From assembly GCA_947085045.1 (NCBI GenBank), contig CAMTUU010000010.1:1-40787 (forward strand): a stretch of 40,787 nt of DNA. Reading direction: 5' to 3'. Shown piece by piece: positions 23,998 to 32,385 of this stretch; positions within the stretch are counted from its first letter, which is position 1, and each line of letters starts with the position of its first letter. A program made the translations under genes and the position numbers. Source of the DNA: Pseudolysinimonas_A sp947085045 (GTDB lineage: Bacteria > Actinomycetota > Actinomycetes > Actinomycetales > Microbacteriaceae). The notes under the pieces are model-generated. The model was not told the origin of the DNA. It saw only the letters and a program-made list of their open reading frames with translations, and searched no databases.

Positions 23998-25713
23998 CTA
24001 CTCGGGCGCCCGGGAGACGAGCGCGGAGTCAGCCGGTAGCGTCACCGGGTCGGAGACGACGTCGTCCGAGGTCGCGAACAGCGGCTCCTCGGCACCGCCG
24101 ACCGTCCAGGGGGTCTCGCCGAGGTTGATCCGGATGCGCACCCCGCCTCGCACGAAGGTCACCCGCCGCGCGTCCTCGTCGACCGTCGCCGACAGCTCGC
24201 CGAGTCGCGGGCTGTGCAGGTCGGGCTCCGCCGCCCGGAGGGCGATGAGCGCGCGGTAGTTCGCGAGGAGCTCCGCATGAGGCGGGAGCGCGAGCTCCGC
24301 CCAGTCGAGCTTCGACTTCGCGAACGTGGCCGCGTCCTGCGGATCGGGCACGGCGTCCGGATCCCAGCCCATCCGGGCGAACTCGGCGATGCGCCCCTCG
24401 GCGGTCGCCAGCCCGAGCTCGGGTTCGGGATGCGCAGTGAAGAACTGCCACGGGGTGGAAGCCCCCCACTCCTCACCCATGAAGAGCATCGGCGTCGACG
24501 GCGTCAGGACCGCGAGCACCGCCGCGATCGACAGGCGACGGGGCGAGAGGGATGCCGCCAGTCGATCGCCCGCGGCCCGGTTGCCGATCTGGTCGTGGTC
24601 CTGCACGAAGGTGACGAGACGCCACGCCTCGACGTCGTCGCCGAGCGGTGCCCCGTGCGTGCGCTCGCGGAACGACGACCAGGTGCCGGCGTGGAAGAAG
24701 CCGCGCGTGGCCACCGTGCCGAGCGCCGCGAGCGGCTCGAAGTCTGCGTAGTACCCGGTGGTCTCGCCGGTCAAGGCGACGTGGGCGGCGTGGTGGTAGT
24801 CGTCGCTCCACTGCGCCGTGAGCCCGTGGCCGCCGCCGTCGCGGGGGGTGACCATCACCGGATCGTTGAGGTCGGACTCGGCGATGAGGGTGAGCGGGCG
24901 GCCGAGCCGCTCGGCGAGGGCATCGGTCTCGCGGGAGAGCGTGGCGAGCAGGTGCTCCCCGCCGGTCTCGGGCGAATCGTCGTGCAGGGCGTGCACGGCA
25001 TCCAGGCGCAGACCGTCGACGCCGTACTCCTCGAACCACATGCGCGCGTTGTCGAGGATGTAGCGCCGCACCTCGGGTTCGCCCAGATCCAGGTCGTCAC
25101 CCCAGGTGTTGCCGGAGTCGGCTCGGAGGTAGGGGCCGAACAGCGGGAGGTAGTTGCCGCTCGGGCCGAGGTGGTTGTAGACGACGTCCTGGATCACACC
25201 GAGCCCGCGCGCGTGACAGGCCGTGACGAAGCGGGTGTACGCGTCGGGTCCGCCGTAGTCGTCGTCGACGACGAACCACGCGACCCCGTCGTAGCCCCAG
25301 TTGTGCGAGCCGTTGAACCCGTTGACCGGCAGCGGCTCGACGAACGCGACGCCGAGGTCCACGAGGTGGTCGAGGCGCTCGACGGCGGCGTCGAGTGTGC
25401 CCGCCGGGGTGAAGGTGCCGACGTGCAACTCGTAGATGACGCCGTCGCGCAGCTCCCGTCCCGGCCAGTCGACGCGCGCGCGCCTCGGCGACGTCGCCTC
25501 GCTCAGGCCGTGCACCCCGTCCGGCAGCCGACGGCCGCGCGGATCGGGCCGCGGGGTCGGGTCGTCGTCGAGGAGGAAGCCGTAGCGCGCCCCGACGGGA
25601 ACGTCGGGGCCGGTCCACCAGCCCCCGCCCACCCGGCGCATCCGATGCCGCACGCCGTCGACCAGCACCGCGACCTCTTTCGGCCGCGGCGCCCAGACCC
25701 GGGCGGAGGTCAC
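23998..25713 (-). CDS. treZ: Malto-oligosyltrehalose trehalohydrolase
   Basis: 571 residues from GTG at 25713. A GH13 enzyme that cleaves trehalose from the end of maltooligosyltrehalose made by TreY. An N-terminal beta domain (ARVWAPRPKEVAVLVDG) is followed by the barrel: LGVAFVEPLPVNGFNGSHNWGYDGVAWF, GLGVIQDVVYNHLGPSGNYL, the nucleophile helix DGLRLDAVHAL and the acid IAESDLND, then FVQDHDQIGNR. The start codon overlaps the treY stop by four bases (GTGA). It is the last gene of a five-gene operon. Length and motifs are complete. Confidence 0.96.
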   Translation of the reverse strand: MTSARVWAPRPKEVAVLVDGVRHRMRRVGGGWWTGPDVPVGARYGFLLDDDPTPRPDPRGRRLPDGVHGLSEATSPRRARVDWPGRELRDGVIYELHVGTFTPAGTLDAAVERLDHLVDLGVAFVEPLPVNGFNGSHNWGYDGVAWFVVDDDYGGPDAYTRFVTACHARGLGVIQDVVYNHLGPSGNYLPLFGPYLRADSGNTWGDDLDLGEPEVRRYILDNARMWFEEYGVDGLRLDAVHALHDDSPETGGEHLLATLSRETDALAERLGRPLTLIAESDLNDPVMVTPRDGGGHGLTAQWSDDYHHAAHVALTGETTGYYADFEPLAALGTVATRGFFHAGTWSSFRERTHGAPLGDDVEAWRLVTFVQDHDQIGNRAAGDRLAASLSPRRLSIAAVLAVLTPSTPMLFMGEEWGASTPWQFFTAHPEPELGLATAEGRIAEFARMGWDPDAVPDPQDAATFAKSKLDWAELALPPHAELLANYRALIALRAAEPDLHSPRLGELSATVDEDARRVTFVRGGVRIRINLGETPWTVGGAEEPLFATSDDVVSDPVTLPADSALVSRAPE

Positions 25714-28022
25714 GCCGCCTCCGCGAGCAGGAGGGCGACGGGATAGCGCCCGAGCAGCGCCGCGAGCGGGATGCCCGCGCCGACGTCGTCCGCCGCGTCG
25801 AACCCCGCGCCGGTGAATGCGTCGACGTAGCGCCCCGCGGGGACGAGTAGCGCCGTGTCGCCCCAGCCGCCCAGGCGGTCGAGCCCGAACGGCAGCCGGG
25901 TGGCGACGGCGATCGCGCCGCCGCGGTCGGCGGCGACGACGTGGGCGGCGGCCGAACCCACTGCCGGCAGCGGCAGGTACCGGTTGAAGAGTTCGGGGCG
26001 GTCGCGGCGGGCGCGCAGCGTGCGCGCGGTGACGAGCAGCTTGGCCGCCCCGCTCTCGTCGACGCCGGGCAGCTCGCCCGCGTCGATCCGCGTGAGCAGT
26101 GCGCGGCGCACGGCGAAGTCGACGGGTCGCCGGTTGTCGGGGTCGACGAGCGAGCGCTCCCACAGTTCGCTGCCCTGGTAGACGTCGGGCACGCCGGGGC
26201 CGGCGAGCTGCAGCAGTTTCGCCGCGAGCCCGTTCGAGCGGCCGGCGGGAGCGAGGCGCGCGACCAGCGCCTCGACATCGGAACGCGTGGCGTCGTCGTC
26301 GAACAGGCTGTCGACGAGCCGGTGCAGCTCGCGCTCGAAGCCGGGCGCCGGACGCGTCCAGGTCGTCGAGGTGCCCGCCTCGCGTGCGGCCTTCTCGGCG
26401 TACGCCTGCAGCGCCTCGCGCTCGCGCGGCCACGCCCCGACGATCGACTCCCAGAGGAGGTTCTCGAACGGTCCGTCGCCGAGCGACAGCGCCGACCGCC
26501 TGCGTGCGACGAACGCCGCCCACTCCCGCGGGATCTCGGCGAGCGCCGAGATCCGGGCGCGGGTGTCCTCGCCCCGCTTCGTGTCGTGGGTGGAGAGCGC
26601 TGTCATCGAATGCGGCAGCGCCGCGAGCCGAGACTGCTGCCGCGCGTGGAACTCGTCGACGGTCAGCGCGAACTCGTCCGGGTCGCCGCCCACCTCGGTC
26701 AGCGACGCGAGCCGCGACACCCGGTAGAAGGCGGTGTCCTCGACGCCCTTCGCCATGACCATCCCGGAGGTCTGCTGGAACCGCACCGCCACCCGCCGCG
26801 CGGGATCGGCGAGCGCTGCGCCCACCACGTCGAGCACGGCGCCGAGATCGGGTCGTTGCGTTCGGGCCGCGTCGAGGGCCGCGGCCAGATGCTCCGCGCC
26901 GTACGGCAGGTAGCTGCGATATACCGGGAAGCAGGCGAGCACCTCGGCGAGGGCATCCACCAGGCTCTCGAACGGCCCGGCAGAGGCATCCTCGGCGAGC
27001 AGCTCGCGCGCCAGCCGCCGCACCTCCGAGTTCAGGATGCCGTCGGCGATGCCGCGCTTCGTCTCGTGGATGATGTCCGCCCAGGCCCGTCGCCGCCCGC
27101 GGAGCGACGCGTCGATGCGGTCGAGCGCATCCCGCCCGCTCGGGTCGACGAGCACGCGGTCGATCTCGCCGAGCGCGTCGTACCCGGTGGTGCCGGCGGT
27201 CGCCCAGAACGGCGGCAGCGGCTCCCCGCGCTCGAGGATCTTCTCGACCAGCACGTACACCCCGTCGGTCGCCGTGGCCAGCCGGTCGAGATAGCCGCCG
27301 GGGTCGGCGAGCCCGTCGGGGTGGTCGACGCGCAGCCCGTCGACGATCCCCGAACGCACCCAGCGGATGATCTCGCGGTGGGTGTCCTCGAACACCTCCG
27401 GCACCTCGACCCGCACCGCCGCGAGTTCGTTCACCGCGAAGAACCGCCGGTAGTTGAGTTCGGCGTCGGCGCGCGTCCAGTGCACGAGCTCATAGTGCTG
27501 CCGCGCGTGCACCTCCGCCACCGAGCCCGCTCCGGTGCCCGGCGCGAGCGGGAACCGGTGGTCGTGGTAGCGCAGCTGGTCGCCGTCGACCCGCAGCGCA
27601 TCGGCGTCCTCGCCGAGCACCGGGATGCGCACCCGGCCGTCGCCGGCGTCCCAGTCGATGTCGAAGTGCCCCGCCCACGGGGAGTCGCGCCCGAGCCGCA
27701 ACACGTCCCACCACCAGACGTTGGCGGCCGGCGTCCCAACCCCCATGTGGTTGGGCACGATGTCGACGAGCACGCCGAGCCCGAGCCGATGGGCCGTCGC
27801 GCTGAACGCGTCGAGACCCTCGCGGCCGCCTCGTGCCGGATCGACTCGGCTCACGTCGACGACGTCGTACCCGTGCCCCGACCCGGCGGTGGACTCCAGC
27901 AGCGGCGACAGGTACGCCCAGTCCGCCCCGAGATCCCGCAGATAGGCGACGACCTCGGCGGCCTCGTCGAGCGGGAAGTCGGCCGTGATCTGCAGCCGGT
28001 AGGTGGAGACGGGGATGCTCAC
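25710..28022 (-). CDS. treY: Malto-oligosyltrehalose synthase
   Basis: 770 residues from GTG at 28022. It rearranges the reducing-end alpha-1,4 bond of maltodextrin to the alpha,alpha-1,1 bond of maltooligosyltrehalose. Signature text: PVSTYRLQITADFPLDEA, GADWAYLSPLLESTAGSGHGYDVVD, GVLVDIVPNHMGVG, nucleophile region GIVDGLRVDHPDGLADP and acid region VEKIL. The C-terminal half has HDTKRGEDTRARISALAEIP and GVPDVYQGSELWERSLVDPDNRRPVDF. The GTG overlaps the glgX stop by four bases. Length is normal for the family. Confidence 0.96.
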   Translation of the reverse strand: MSIPVSTYRLQITADFPLDEAAEVVAYLRDLGADWAYLSPLLESTAGSGHGYDVVDVSRVDPARGGREGLDAFSATAHRLGLGVLVDIVPNHMGVGTPAANVWWWDVLRLGRDSPWAGHFDIDWDAGDGRVRIPVLGEDADALRVDGDQLRYHDHRFPLAPGTGAGSVAEVHARQHYELVHWTRADAELNYRRFFAVNELAAVRVEVPEVFEDTHREIIRWVRSGIVDGLRVDHPDGLADPGGYLDRLATATDGVYVLVEKILERGEPLPPFWATAGTTGYDALGEIDRVLVDPSGRDALDRIDASLRGRRRAWADIIHETKRGIADGILNSEVRRLARELLAEDASAGPFESLVDALAEVLACFPVYRSYLPYGAEHLAAALDAARTQRPDLGAVLDVVGAALADPARRVAVRFQQTSGMVMAKGVEDTAFYRVSRLASLTEVGGDPDEFALTVDEFHARQQSRLAALPHSMTALSTHDTKRGEDTRARISALAEIPREWAAFVARRRSALSLGDGPFENLLWESIVGAWPREREALQAYAEKAAREAGTSTTWTRPAPGFERELHRLVDSLFDDDATRSDVEALVARLAPAGRSNGLAAKLLQLAGPGVPDVYQGSELWERSLVDPDNRRPVDFAVRRALLTRIDAGELPGVDESGAAKLLVTARTLRARRDRPELFNRYLPLPAVGSAAAHVVAADRGGAIAVATRLPFGLDRLGGWGDTALLVPAGRYVDAFTGAGFDAADDVGAGIPLAALLGRYPVALLLAEAA

Positions 28023-30208
28023 GGAAGCTCCGTGCCGGTCGGGGCGAGGGTGACGCTCACCGCCGCATCACCGGTCTCGGGCGCGACGTGCTCGCGCAGC
28101 ACGACGAGGGAGTGTCCGGTGAGAGTCAGCCGGTCGCCCGCGCCCAGCGGCGGGGCGTCGACATCCTCGGCGCTGGTGTCGACGACCACGTCCCACGTCA
28201 TCCCATCGAAGATCTCGGGGATCACCACTTCGAGGTCGCTGCCGTCGGCCGAGAACCAGATCAGGAAGCTGCGATCGAGCACCCGTTCGCCGCGCGGCCC
28301 ACGCCCGGCGATGCCGTTGCCGTTGAGGAACATCCCGATCGCCTTGCCGAAGCCGGCCTCCCAGTCCTCCGGCGCCATGAGTTCGCCGGACGGCCGCAGC
28401 CATTCGACGTCGGGCCACGGATCGCCCTGGGCACCGCGCTTCACGGGACGGCCGTCGAAGAACCGCGCCCGGCGGAAGGTGGGATGCTCGCGCCGCAGTT
28501 TGATCAGCGCGGCCGTGAACTCGATGAGCGCCCGGTCCGCCGTCGACCAGTCGACCCAGGAGAGCTCCGAGTCCTGCGCGTAGACGTTGTTGTTGCCCTG
28601 CTGCGTGCGGCCGAGTTCGTCGCCGTGCAGCAGCATCGGCACGCCCTGGCTGAGGAAGAGCGTCGCGAGGATGTTGCGCTGCCGACGGGCTCGCAGCGCA
28701 AGGACCGCCGGGTCGTCGGTCGGGCCTTCGGCCCCCGAGTTCCACGAACGGTTGTGGCTCTCGCCATCCTTGTTGTCCTCACCGTTGGCGGCGTTGTTCT
28801 TCTCGTTGTACGAGACCAGGTCGCGCAGGGTGAAGCCGTCGTGGGCGGTGACGAAGTTGATGGAGGCCACCGGTCGACGACCGTCCTGCTGGTAGAGATC
28901 GGCCGAACCGGCGAGGCGCGAGGCGAACTCGCCGAGCGTCGAGGGCTCGCCGCGCCAGAAGTCGCGCACCGTGTCGCGGTACTTGCCGTTCCACTCCGTC
29001 CACTGCGGCGGGAATCCGCCGACCTGGTAGCCGCCCGGTCCGACGTCCCACGGTTCGGCGATGAGCTTCACCTGCGAGACCACCGGGTCCTGCTGCACGA
29101 GTTCGAAGAAGGTGGAGAGCTTGTCGACGTCGTAGAACTCGCGGGCGAGGGTCGAGGCGAGGTCGAACCGGAACCCGTCGACGTGCATCTCGAGCACCCA
29201 GTAGCGCAGCGAGTCCATGATCAGCTGCAGCGTGTGCGGGGTGCGCACGTTGAGCGAGTTGCCGGTGCCCGTGTAGTCCATGTAGAACTTCGGGTCGTCC
29301 TCGACGAGGCGGTAGTACGCGGGATTGTCGATGCCGCGCATCGAGATCGTCGGCCCGAGGTGGTTGCCCTCCGCGGTGTGGTTGTAGACGACATCCAGGA
29401 TGACCTCGATGCCCGCCGCGTGCAGGGCGCGCACCATCCCCTTGAACTCCTGCACCTGCTGGCCGGCGCCCGAACTCGACGCGTACCCGGCGTGCGGCGC
29501 GAAGAAGCCGATCGTGTTGTAGCCCCAGTAGTTCGAGAGCCCCTTGTCCTGCAGGGTCGAGTCGTTGACGAACTGGTGCACCGGCATCAGCTCGATCGCG
29601 GTGATGCCGAGCTTCTGCAGGTGCGCGATGACCGCGGGATGGGCGATGCCACCGTAGGTGCCGCGGAGGTTCTCGGGCACGTCGGGGTGCGACTGGGTGA
29701 GCCCCTTCACGTGGGCCTCGTAGATGACCGAGTCCTTGTAGGGGATGCGCGGAGCGTTGTCGCCGGTCCAGTCGAAGAACGGATTCACGACGACGCCGTG
29801 CATCATGTCGGCGGCGGAGTCGTCGTCGTTGCGCCCGTCCTCGTCGCCGAACGGGTAGGAGAACAGCGACTGCCCCCAGCGGATGTCTCCCGCCGTCGCC
29901 TTCGCATACGGGTCGAGAAGCAGCTTGCTGGGGTTGAAGCGCAGCCCCTTCGCGGGCTCCCAGGGGCCGTGTACGCGGTAGCCGTAGCGCTGCCCGGGCT
30001 GCACGCCCGGAAGGTAGGCGTGCCAGACGTAGGCGTCCACCTCCGTGAACTCGACGCAGGTCTCGGTGCCGTCGTCGGCGATCAGGCAGAGTTCGACCCG
30101 CTCGGCGCCCTCGCTGAAGAGCGCGAAGTTGGTGCCGTTGCCGTCGAACGTCGCGCCAAGCGGATACGCCGTGCCCGGCCAGCTCTGCGGGGCCGGTTCG
30201 GGCGCCAT
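28019..30208 (-). CDS. glgX: Glycogen debranching enzyme GlgX/TreX
   Basis: 729 residues from ATG at 30208. An isoamylase-type GH13 enzyme that hydrolyses alpha-1,6 branches of glycogen, supplying linear maltodextrins to TreY/TreZ. It has an N-terminal CBM48-like domain (YPLGATFDGNGTNFALFSEGAERVELCL), then LSNYWGYNTIGFFAPHAGYAS, DVVYNHTAEGNHLGPTISMRG, nucleophile segment VDGFRFDLASTLARE, acid segment KLIAEPWDVGPGGYQVG and NFVTAHDGFTLRDLVSYNEK. The ATG shares its A with the TGA of the upstream gene (TGATG), a classic coupling signal. The complete trehalose-from-glycogen set is thus present in one operon. Confidence 0.96.
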   Translation of the reverse strand: MAPEPAPQSWPGTAYPLGATFDGNGTNFALFSEGAERVELCLIADDGTETCVEFTEVDAYVWHAYLPGVQPGQRYGYRVHGPWEPAKGLRFNPSKLLLDPYAKATAGDIRWGQSLFSYPFGDEDGRNDDDSAADMMHGVVVNPFFDWTGDNAPRIPYKDSVIYEAHVKGLTQSHPDVPENLRGTYGGIAHPAVIAHLQKLGITAIELMPVHQFVNDSTLQDKGLSNYWGYNTIGFFAPHAGYASSSGAGQQVQEFKGMVRALHAAGIEVILDVVYNHTAEGNHLGPTISMRGIDNPAYYRLVEDDPKFYMDYTGTGNSLNVRTPHTLQLIMDSLRYWVLEMHVDGFRFDLASTLAREFYDVDKLSTFFELVQQDPVVSQVKLIAEPWDVGPGGYQVGGFPPQWTEWNGKYRDTVRDFWRGEPSTLGEFASRLAGSADLYQQDGRRPVASINFVTAHDGFTLRDLVSYNEKNNAANGEDNKDGESHNRSWNSGAEGPTDDPAVLALRARRQRNILATLFLSQGVPMLLHGDELGRTQQGNNNVYAQDSELSWVDWSTADRALIEFTAALIKLRREHPTFRRARFFDGRPVKRGAQGDPWPDVEWLRPSGELMAPEDWEAGFGKAIGMFLNGNGIAGRGPRGERVLDRSFLIWFSADGSDLEVVIPEIFDGMTWDVVVDTSAEDVDAPPLGAGDRLTLTGHSLVVLREHVAPETGDAAVSVTLAPTGTELP

Positions 30209-30501
30209 CAGGAGGTACCGGCGGAGGCCGCGACGCTGCGGGATTCCTCGGGGTCGACGCCGTCGAGCAGCCACCCGTCTGCGCTCTCGCGGAGATCGAA
30301 GGTGGCGTGGAGGCCGGTATCCGACCGGGCGCGCACGCGCCAGTAGCGGATGCCGTTGATGTCGGCGCACTTCGGAGCGCCGATCACCCGGAAGCGGGCG
30401 CCCCCGCTGACCAGCCGCACGGGCGCGTCGTCGACGAACCAGACGGCGAGGGGCGACCCCGTGCGGGAGGGATGCAGCAGTGTCATGGGGTCATCGCTCA
30501 C
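30208..30501 (-). CDS. Small hypothetical protein in the trehalose operon
   Basis: 97 residues from GTG at 30501, whose GTGA overlaps the stop of the upstream gene; an ATG at 30486 is the alternative start. The core VWFVDDAPVRLVSGGARFRVIGAPKCADINGIRYWRVRARSDTGLHATFDLR, then DGWLLDGVDPEE, suggests a small beta-rich domain (pattern F-x-V ... Y-W-R-V ... F-D-L ... G-W-x-L). This faintly recalls DUF6504-type proteins, but I would not assign it. There is no signal peptide or membrane helix. The overlaps with the genes on both sides make co-expression with glgX almost certain. Confidence 0.7.
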   Translation of the reverse strand: MSDDPMTLLHPSRTGSPLAVWFVDDAPVRLVSGGARFRVIGAPKCADINGIRYWRVRARSDTGLHATFDLRESADGWLLDGVDPEESRSVAASAGTS

Positions 30502-30683
30502 TGGACGAAGGTGAGCGCGAGGACGAAGGCCGCGACGACCGCGCCGCCGACCATCGCCCCAAGCATCGCGCGAACACCGCGAGGAGCGCCGGTTCCGAGC
30601 GCGCGGTCGTCGGCGCCCCTCGCGTGGTCGAGATCTCGCCGCGACTCGGACCGGGGCGCGATCGCGGTGAGCTGAAGTGTCAT
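30498..30683 (-). CDS. Small single-pass membrane protein heading the trehalose operon
   Basis: 61 residues: MTLQLTAIAPRSESRRDLD, a charged/polar middle, then a C-terminal transmembrane helix (about 39-60, MLGAMVGGAVVAAFVLALTF) ending in VQ. This is a tail-anchored layout with the first ~38 residues in the cytoplasm. No family recognised. It is the first gene of the operon and its stop overlaps the next start. TAGCTT lies 6 bases upstream of the ATG, so the whole operon probably begins as a leaderless message at this small ORF. Confidence 0.65.
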   Translation of the reverse strand: MTLQLTAIAPRSESRRDLDHARGADDRALGTGAPRGVRAMLGAMVGGAVVAAFVLALTFVQ

Positions 30684-30689
30684 GCCCCG

Positions 30690-30695
30690 AAGCTA
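30690..30695 (-). promoter_or_regulatory. -10-like box of the trehalose operon (leaderless)
   Basis: TAGCTT on the minus strand, 6 bases before the ATG at 30683. Confidence 0.4.
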
Positions 30696-30745
30696 TGCGG
30701 GCGCGACGCCCCGGCCCGGGGTCTTGACAGCATCCGACGGGCTGG

Positions 30746-31060
30746 TTAGGTGGGCGAGTCCTTCTCGGGCGGCTCCGGCGTGAGCACGAGACCGCCGGGA
30801 GAGTTCGCCGACTTGTTGAGGATCTGCACCCACTCCGGGTTGAGCCGCGGCTGGCGCCCGCCGAAGTATTCGAACGTCAGCGGGATCGACGGCGCGAGCC
30901 AGATGGAGGTGCGGCCGAAGCCGCTACGCGACGGCTCGGTCCAGGTGAACGAGAAGTGCTCGCCGCGCCGGAGCTTCGACCAGATGACCACCTGGAGGTG
31001 CGCCAGGATGCGGTCGTCGAACGAGACGGCGAGTTTGGAGTCGTAGGTCAGGGTGCCCAT
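30746..31060 (-). CDS. DUF7882-like small protein, copy B
   Basis: 104 residues from ATG at 31060. MGTLTYDSKLAVSFDDRILAHLQVVIWSKLRRGEHFSFTW, then GRTSIWLAPSIPLTFEYFGGRQP, NPEWVQILNKSANSPGGL and a charged C-terminus. This copy looks closest to the family's usual text (SSIWLHPSIPL, SANSPGGL). It shares the MGTLxY, DDRILAHL and RR motifs with copy A. It is divergent from the EAL gene, with 99 bases between starts. TAAGCT lies 7 bases before the ATG. Confidence 0.8.
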   Translation of the reverse strand: MGTLTYDSKLAVSFDDRILAHLQVVIWSKLRRGEHFSFTWTEPSRSGFGRTSIWLAPSIPLTFEYFGGRQPRLNPEWVQILNKSANSPGGLVLTPEPPEKDSPT

Positions 31061-31067
31061 CGCTCGG

Positions 31068-31073
31068 AGCTTA
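31068..31073 (-). promoter_or_regulatory. -10-like box (DUF7882-like copy B, leaderless)
   Basis: TAAGCT on the minus strand, 7 bases before the ATG at 31060. Confidence 0.4.
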
Positions 31074-31147
31074 TCGCGACGGATGGCCGGTGATCCCGTC
31101 GGCGACGCGCGGCCCGGGGGGCCTTCCGCTGCGGAACCGCGGCGTAG

Positions 31148-31153
31148 TATACG
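31148..31153 (+). promoter_or_regulatory. -10-like box (EAL gene, leaderless)
   Basis: TATACG, 6 bases before the ATG at 31160; the overlapping TAGTAT at 31145-31150 is an alternative. Confidence 0.4.
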
Positions 31154-31159
31154 CAGACG

Positions 31160-31996
31160 ATGGACGATCTGTCCGCAGTTGACCTCGACCCGAGAGCATC
31201 CGAACCTGGACCGATGCACGAGGGCGATGAGCTGCGTTCCGCAGCGGATCTGGCGGGAGAACTCCGTCATGCCTTCAGCGCCGGAGAACTGACCGCGTAC
31301 TTCCAGCCGCAGTACGACCTGAAGACCGGCCGCGTCGTCGCCGTCGAGGCGCTGTGCCGCTGGCAGCATCCGCAGGACGGGCTGCTGCTGCCCGGGCGGT
31401 TCATCGACGTCGCCGAGCAGTACGGCCTCATCGCCGAACTCGGCCGCTACATGCTCGAGCAGTCGGGCCGGCAGGTTGCCGACTGGCATCGCCGCGGGGT
31501 CAGCGTCGGCGTCGCCATCAACGTCTCGCCGTCGGAACTCACTCCCGAGTTCGCGGCGGCTGTGCTCGGTCGGCTCCGCGAACTCGACCTGCCGCGCGGC
31601 GCAGTCACCGTCGAGATCATCGAATCACCCGAGATCCTCTACTCGGACGAGGAGTTCTCGACGCTCAACGCCCTCATCGACGGCGGGGTCGGCGTCTCCA
31701 TCGACGATTTCGGCACAGGGTCGACTTCGCTCGACCTCGTGCGGCGACTGCCGCTCACCGAGGTGAAGATCGACAAGTCGCTCGTGCAGGATCCGAGCGA
31801 CGAGGTGGATGCTCTGGTGAGGGAATGCATCGCGATCGCGCGGGAACGCGAGGCGTGCGTCGTCGCCGAAGGAATCGAGACCCGCGAGCACTTCGAGCGG
31901 GCCGTGCGCTGGAGCTGCGACCGCGCGCAGGGGTACTTCTTCTCGCCGCCGCTGCCGGTGGCCGAGATCGAGCCGCTGCTGGAGAGCGTCGCTTAG
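31160..31996 (+). CDS. EAL-domain c-di-GMP phosphodiesterase
   Basis: 278 residues. A 40-residue acidic N-terminus is followed by one EAL domain (about 41-275) that linearises cyclic di-GMP. Catalytic and metal-binding residues expected for an active enzyme are all seen: E63-A-L, N121 (INVSPSEL), E152 (TVEIIES), D182-D183 (IDDFGTG), K203 (VKIDKSLV), E237 (VAEGIET) and Q257 (AQGYFFS). There is no sensor or membrane domain. It lies between two DUF7882-like genes and 2 kb from the bacteriophytochrome-diguanylate cyclase, so the two may form a make/break pair for c-di-GMP. Confidence 0.95.
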   Translation: MDDLSAVDLDPRASEPGPMHEGDELRSAADLAGELRHAFSAGELTAYFQPQYDLKTGRVVAVEALCRWQHPQDGLLLPGRFIDVAEQYGLIAELGRYMLEQSGRQVADWHRRGVSVGVAINVSPSELTPEFAAAVLGRLRELDLPRGAVTVEIIESPEILYSDEEFSTLNALIDGGVGVSIDDFGTGSTSLDLVRRLPLTEVKIDKSLVQDPSDEVDALVRECIAIAREREACVVAEGIETREHFERAVRWSCDRAQGYFFSPPLPVAEIEPLLESVA

Positions 31997-32024
31997 GTGA
32001 TCACGGAAGGCCGCGAGGCACGCG

Positions 32025-32061
32025 CTCGGCCCGACGTGTCGTCGGGCGACGACGCGGCCGA
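32025..32061. terminator. Nested hairpin terminator between convergent genes
   Basis: Outer arms CTCGGCC (from 32025) and GGCCGAG enclose an inner perfect hairpin, CCCGAC (32030-32035), 5-base loop, GTCGGG (32041-32046). It lies between the stops of the EAL gene and the convergent orphan gene. Confidence 0.5.
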
Positions 32062-32064
32062 GAG

Positions 32065-32337
32065 CTAGATCCCGTACTGGTCGTCGGGCGAGACCTGCCC
32101 GTGCGCGTCCGCGTCGGCTGCCGGGGTCGCGCCGTCGCCGACGTCGATCTGCGACCAGGTGACCGGCATTCCGGGCGAGAACAGGATGTCGATGCCCGGG
32201 CCGCCGCGCAGCGGGGGGATGTTGACGTAGCCGCCGCCCGCCTTGATCGCCTCGAGGATCTGGGTCTTCAGTTCGCTGACCGGCTCCGGGAGGAAGTAGT
32301 CACGCCCGTCAACGGTCAGCCTGTTCACAATCGCCAC
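32065..32337 (-). CDS. Orphan hypothetical protein
   Basis: 90 residues from GTG at 32337: MAIVNRLTVDGRDYFLPEPVSELKTQILEAIKAGGGYVNIPPLRGGPGIDILFSPGMPVTW, then an acidic Gly/Ala/Asp tail. The first 65 residues look like one small beta-alpha-beta unit: VNRLTVDGRDYFL (hairpin), ELKTQILEAIKAGGG (helix), YVNIPPLR and IDILFSPGMPVTW (strands). It has no membrane or signal segment. No family recognised. It is divergent from DUF7882-like copy C with 48 bases between starts, and both have -10-like boxes abutting their start codons. Confidence 0.65.
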   Translation of the reverse strand: MAIVNRLTVDGRDYFLPEPVSELKTQILEAIKAGGGYVNIPPLRGGPGIDILFSPGMPVTWSQIDVGDGATPAADADAHGQVSPDDQYGI

Positions 32338-32343
32338 GTCGCC

Positions 32344-32349
32344 AGGTTA
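32344..32349 (-). promoter_or_regulatory. -10-like box (orphan gene, leaderless)
   Basis: TAACCT on the minus strand, 6 bases before the GTG at 32337. Confidence 0.4.
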
Positions 32350-32372
32350 CACAGGGTGGCCGTCCTCCCCCG

Positions 32373-32378
32373 TAGGAT
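32373..32378 (+). promoter_or_regulatory. -10-like box (DUF7882-like copy C, leaderless)
   Basis: TAGGAT, 7 bases before the ATG at 32386. Divergent from the box at 32344-32349. Confidence 0.4.
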
Positions 32379-32385
32379 CGCTTCG

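Noticed and set aside
25941..28583. 880-codon plus-strand frame opposite treY and glgX
   Set aside because: Low-complexity Arg/Val/Glu-rich text without motifs; treY and glgX on the other strand are certain.
30724..30752. TTGACA-17-TAGGTG promoter-like pair on the plus strand
   Set aside because: It would read only into the antisense of DUF7882-like copy B, and the -10 overlaps that gene's stop; no target gene in sense direction.
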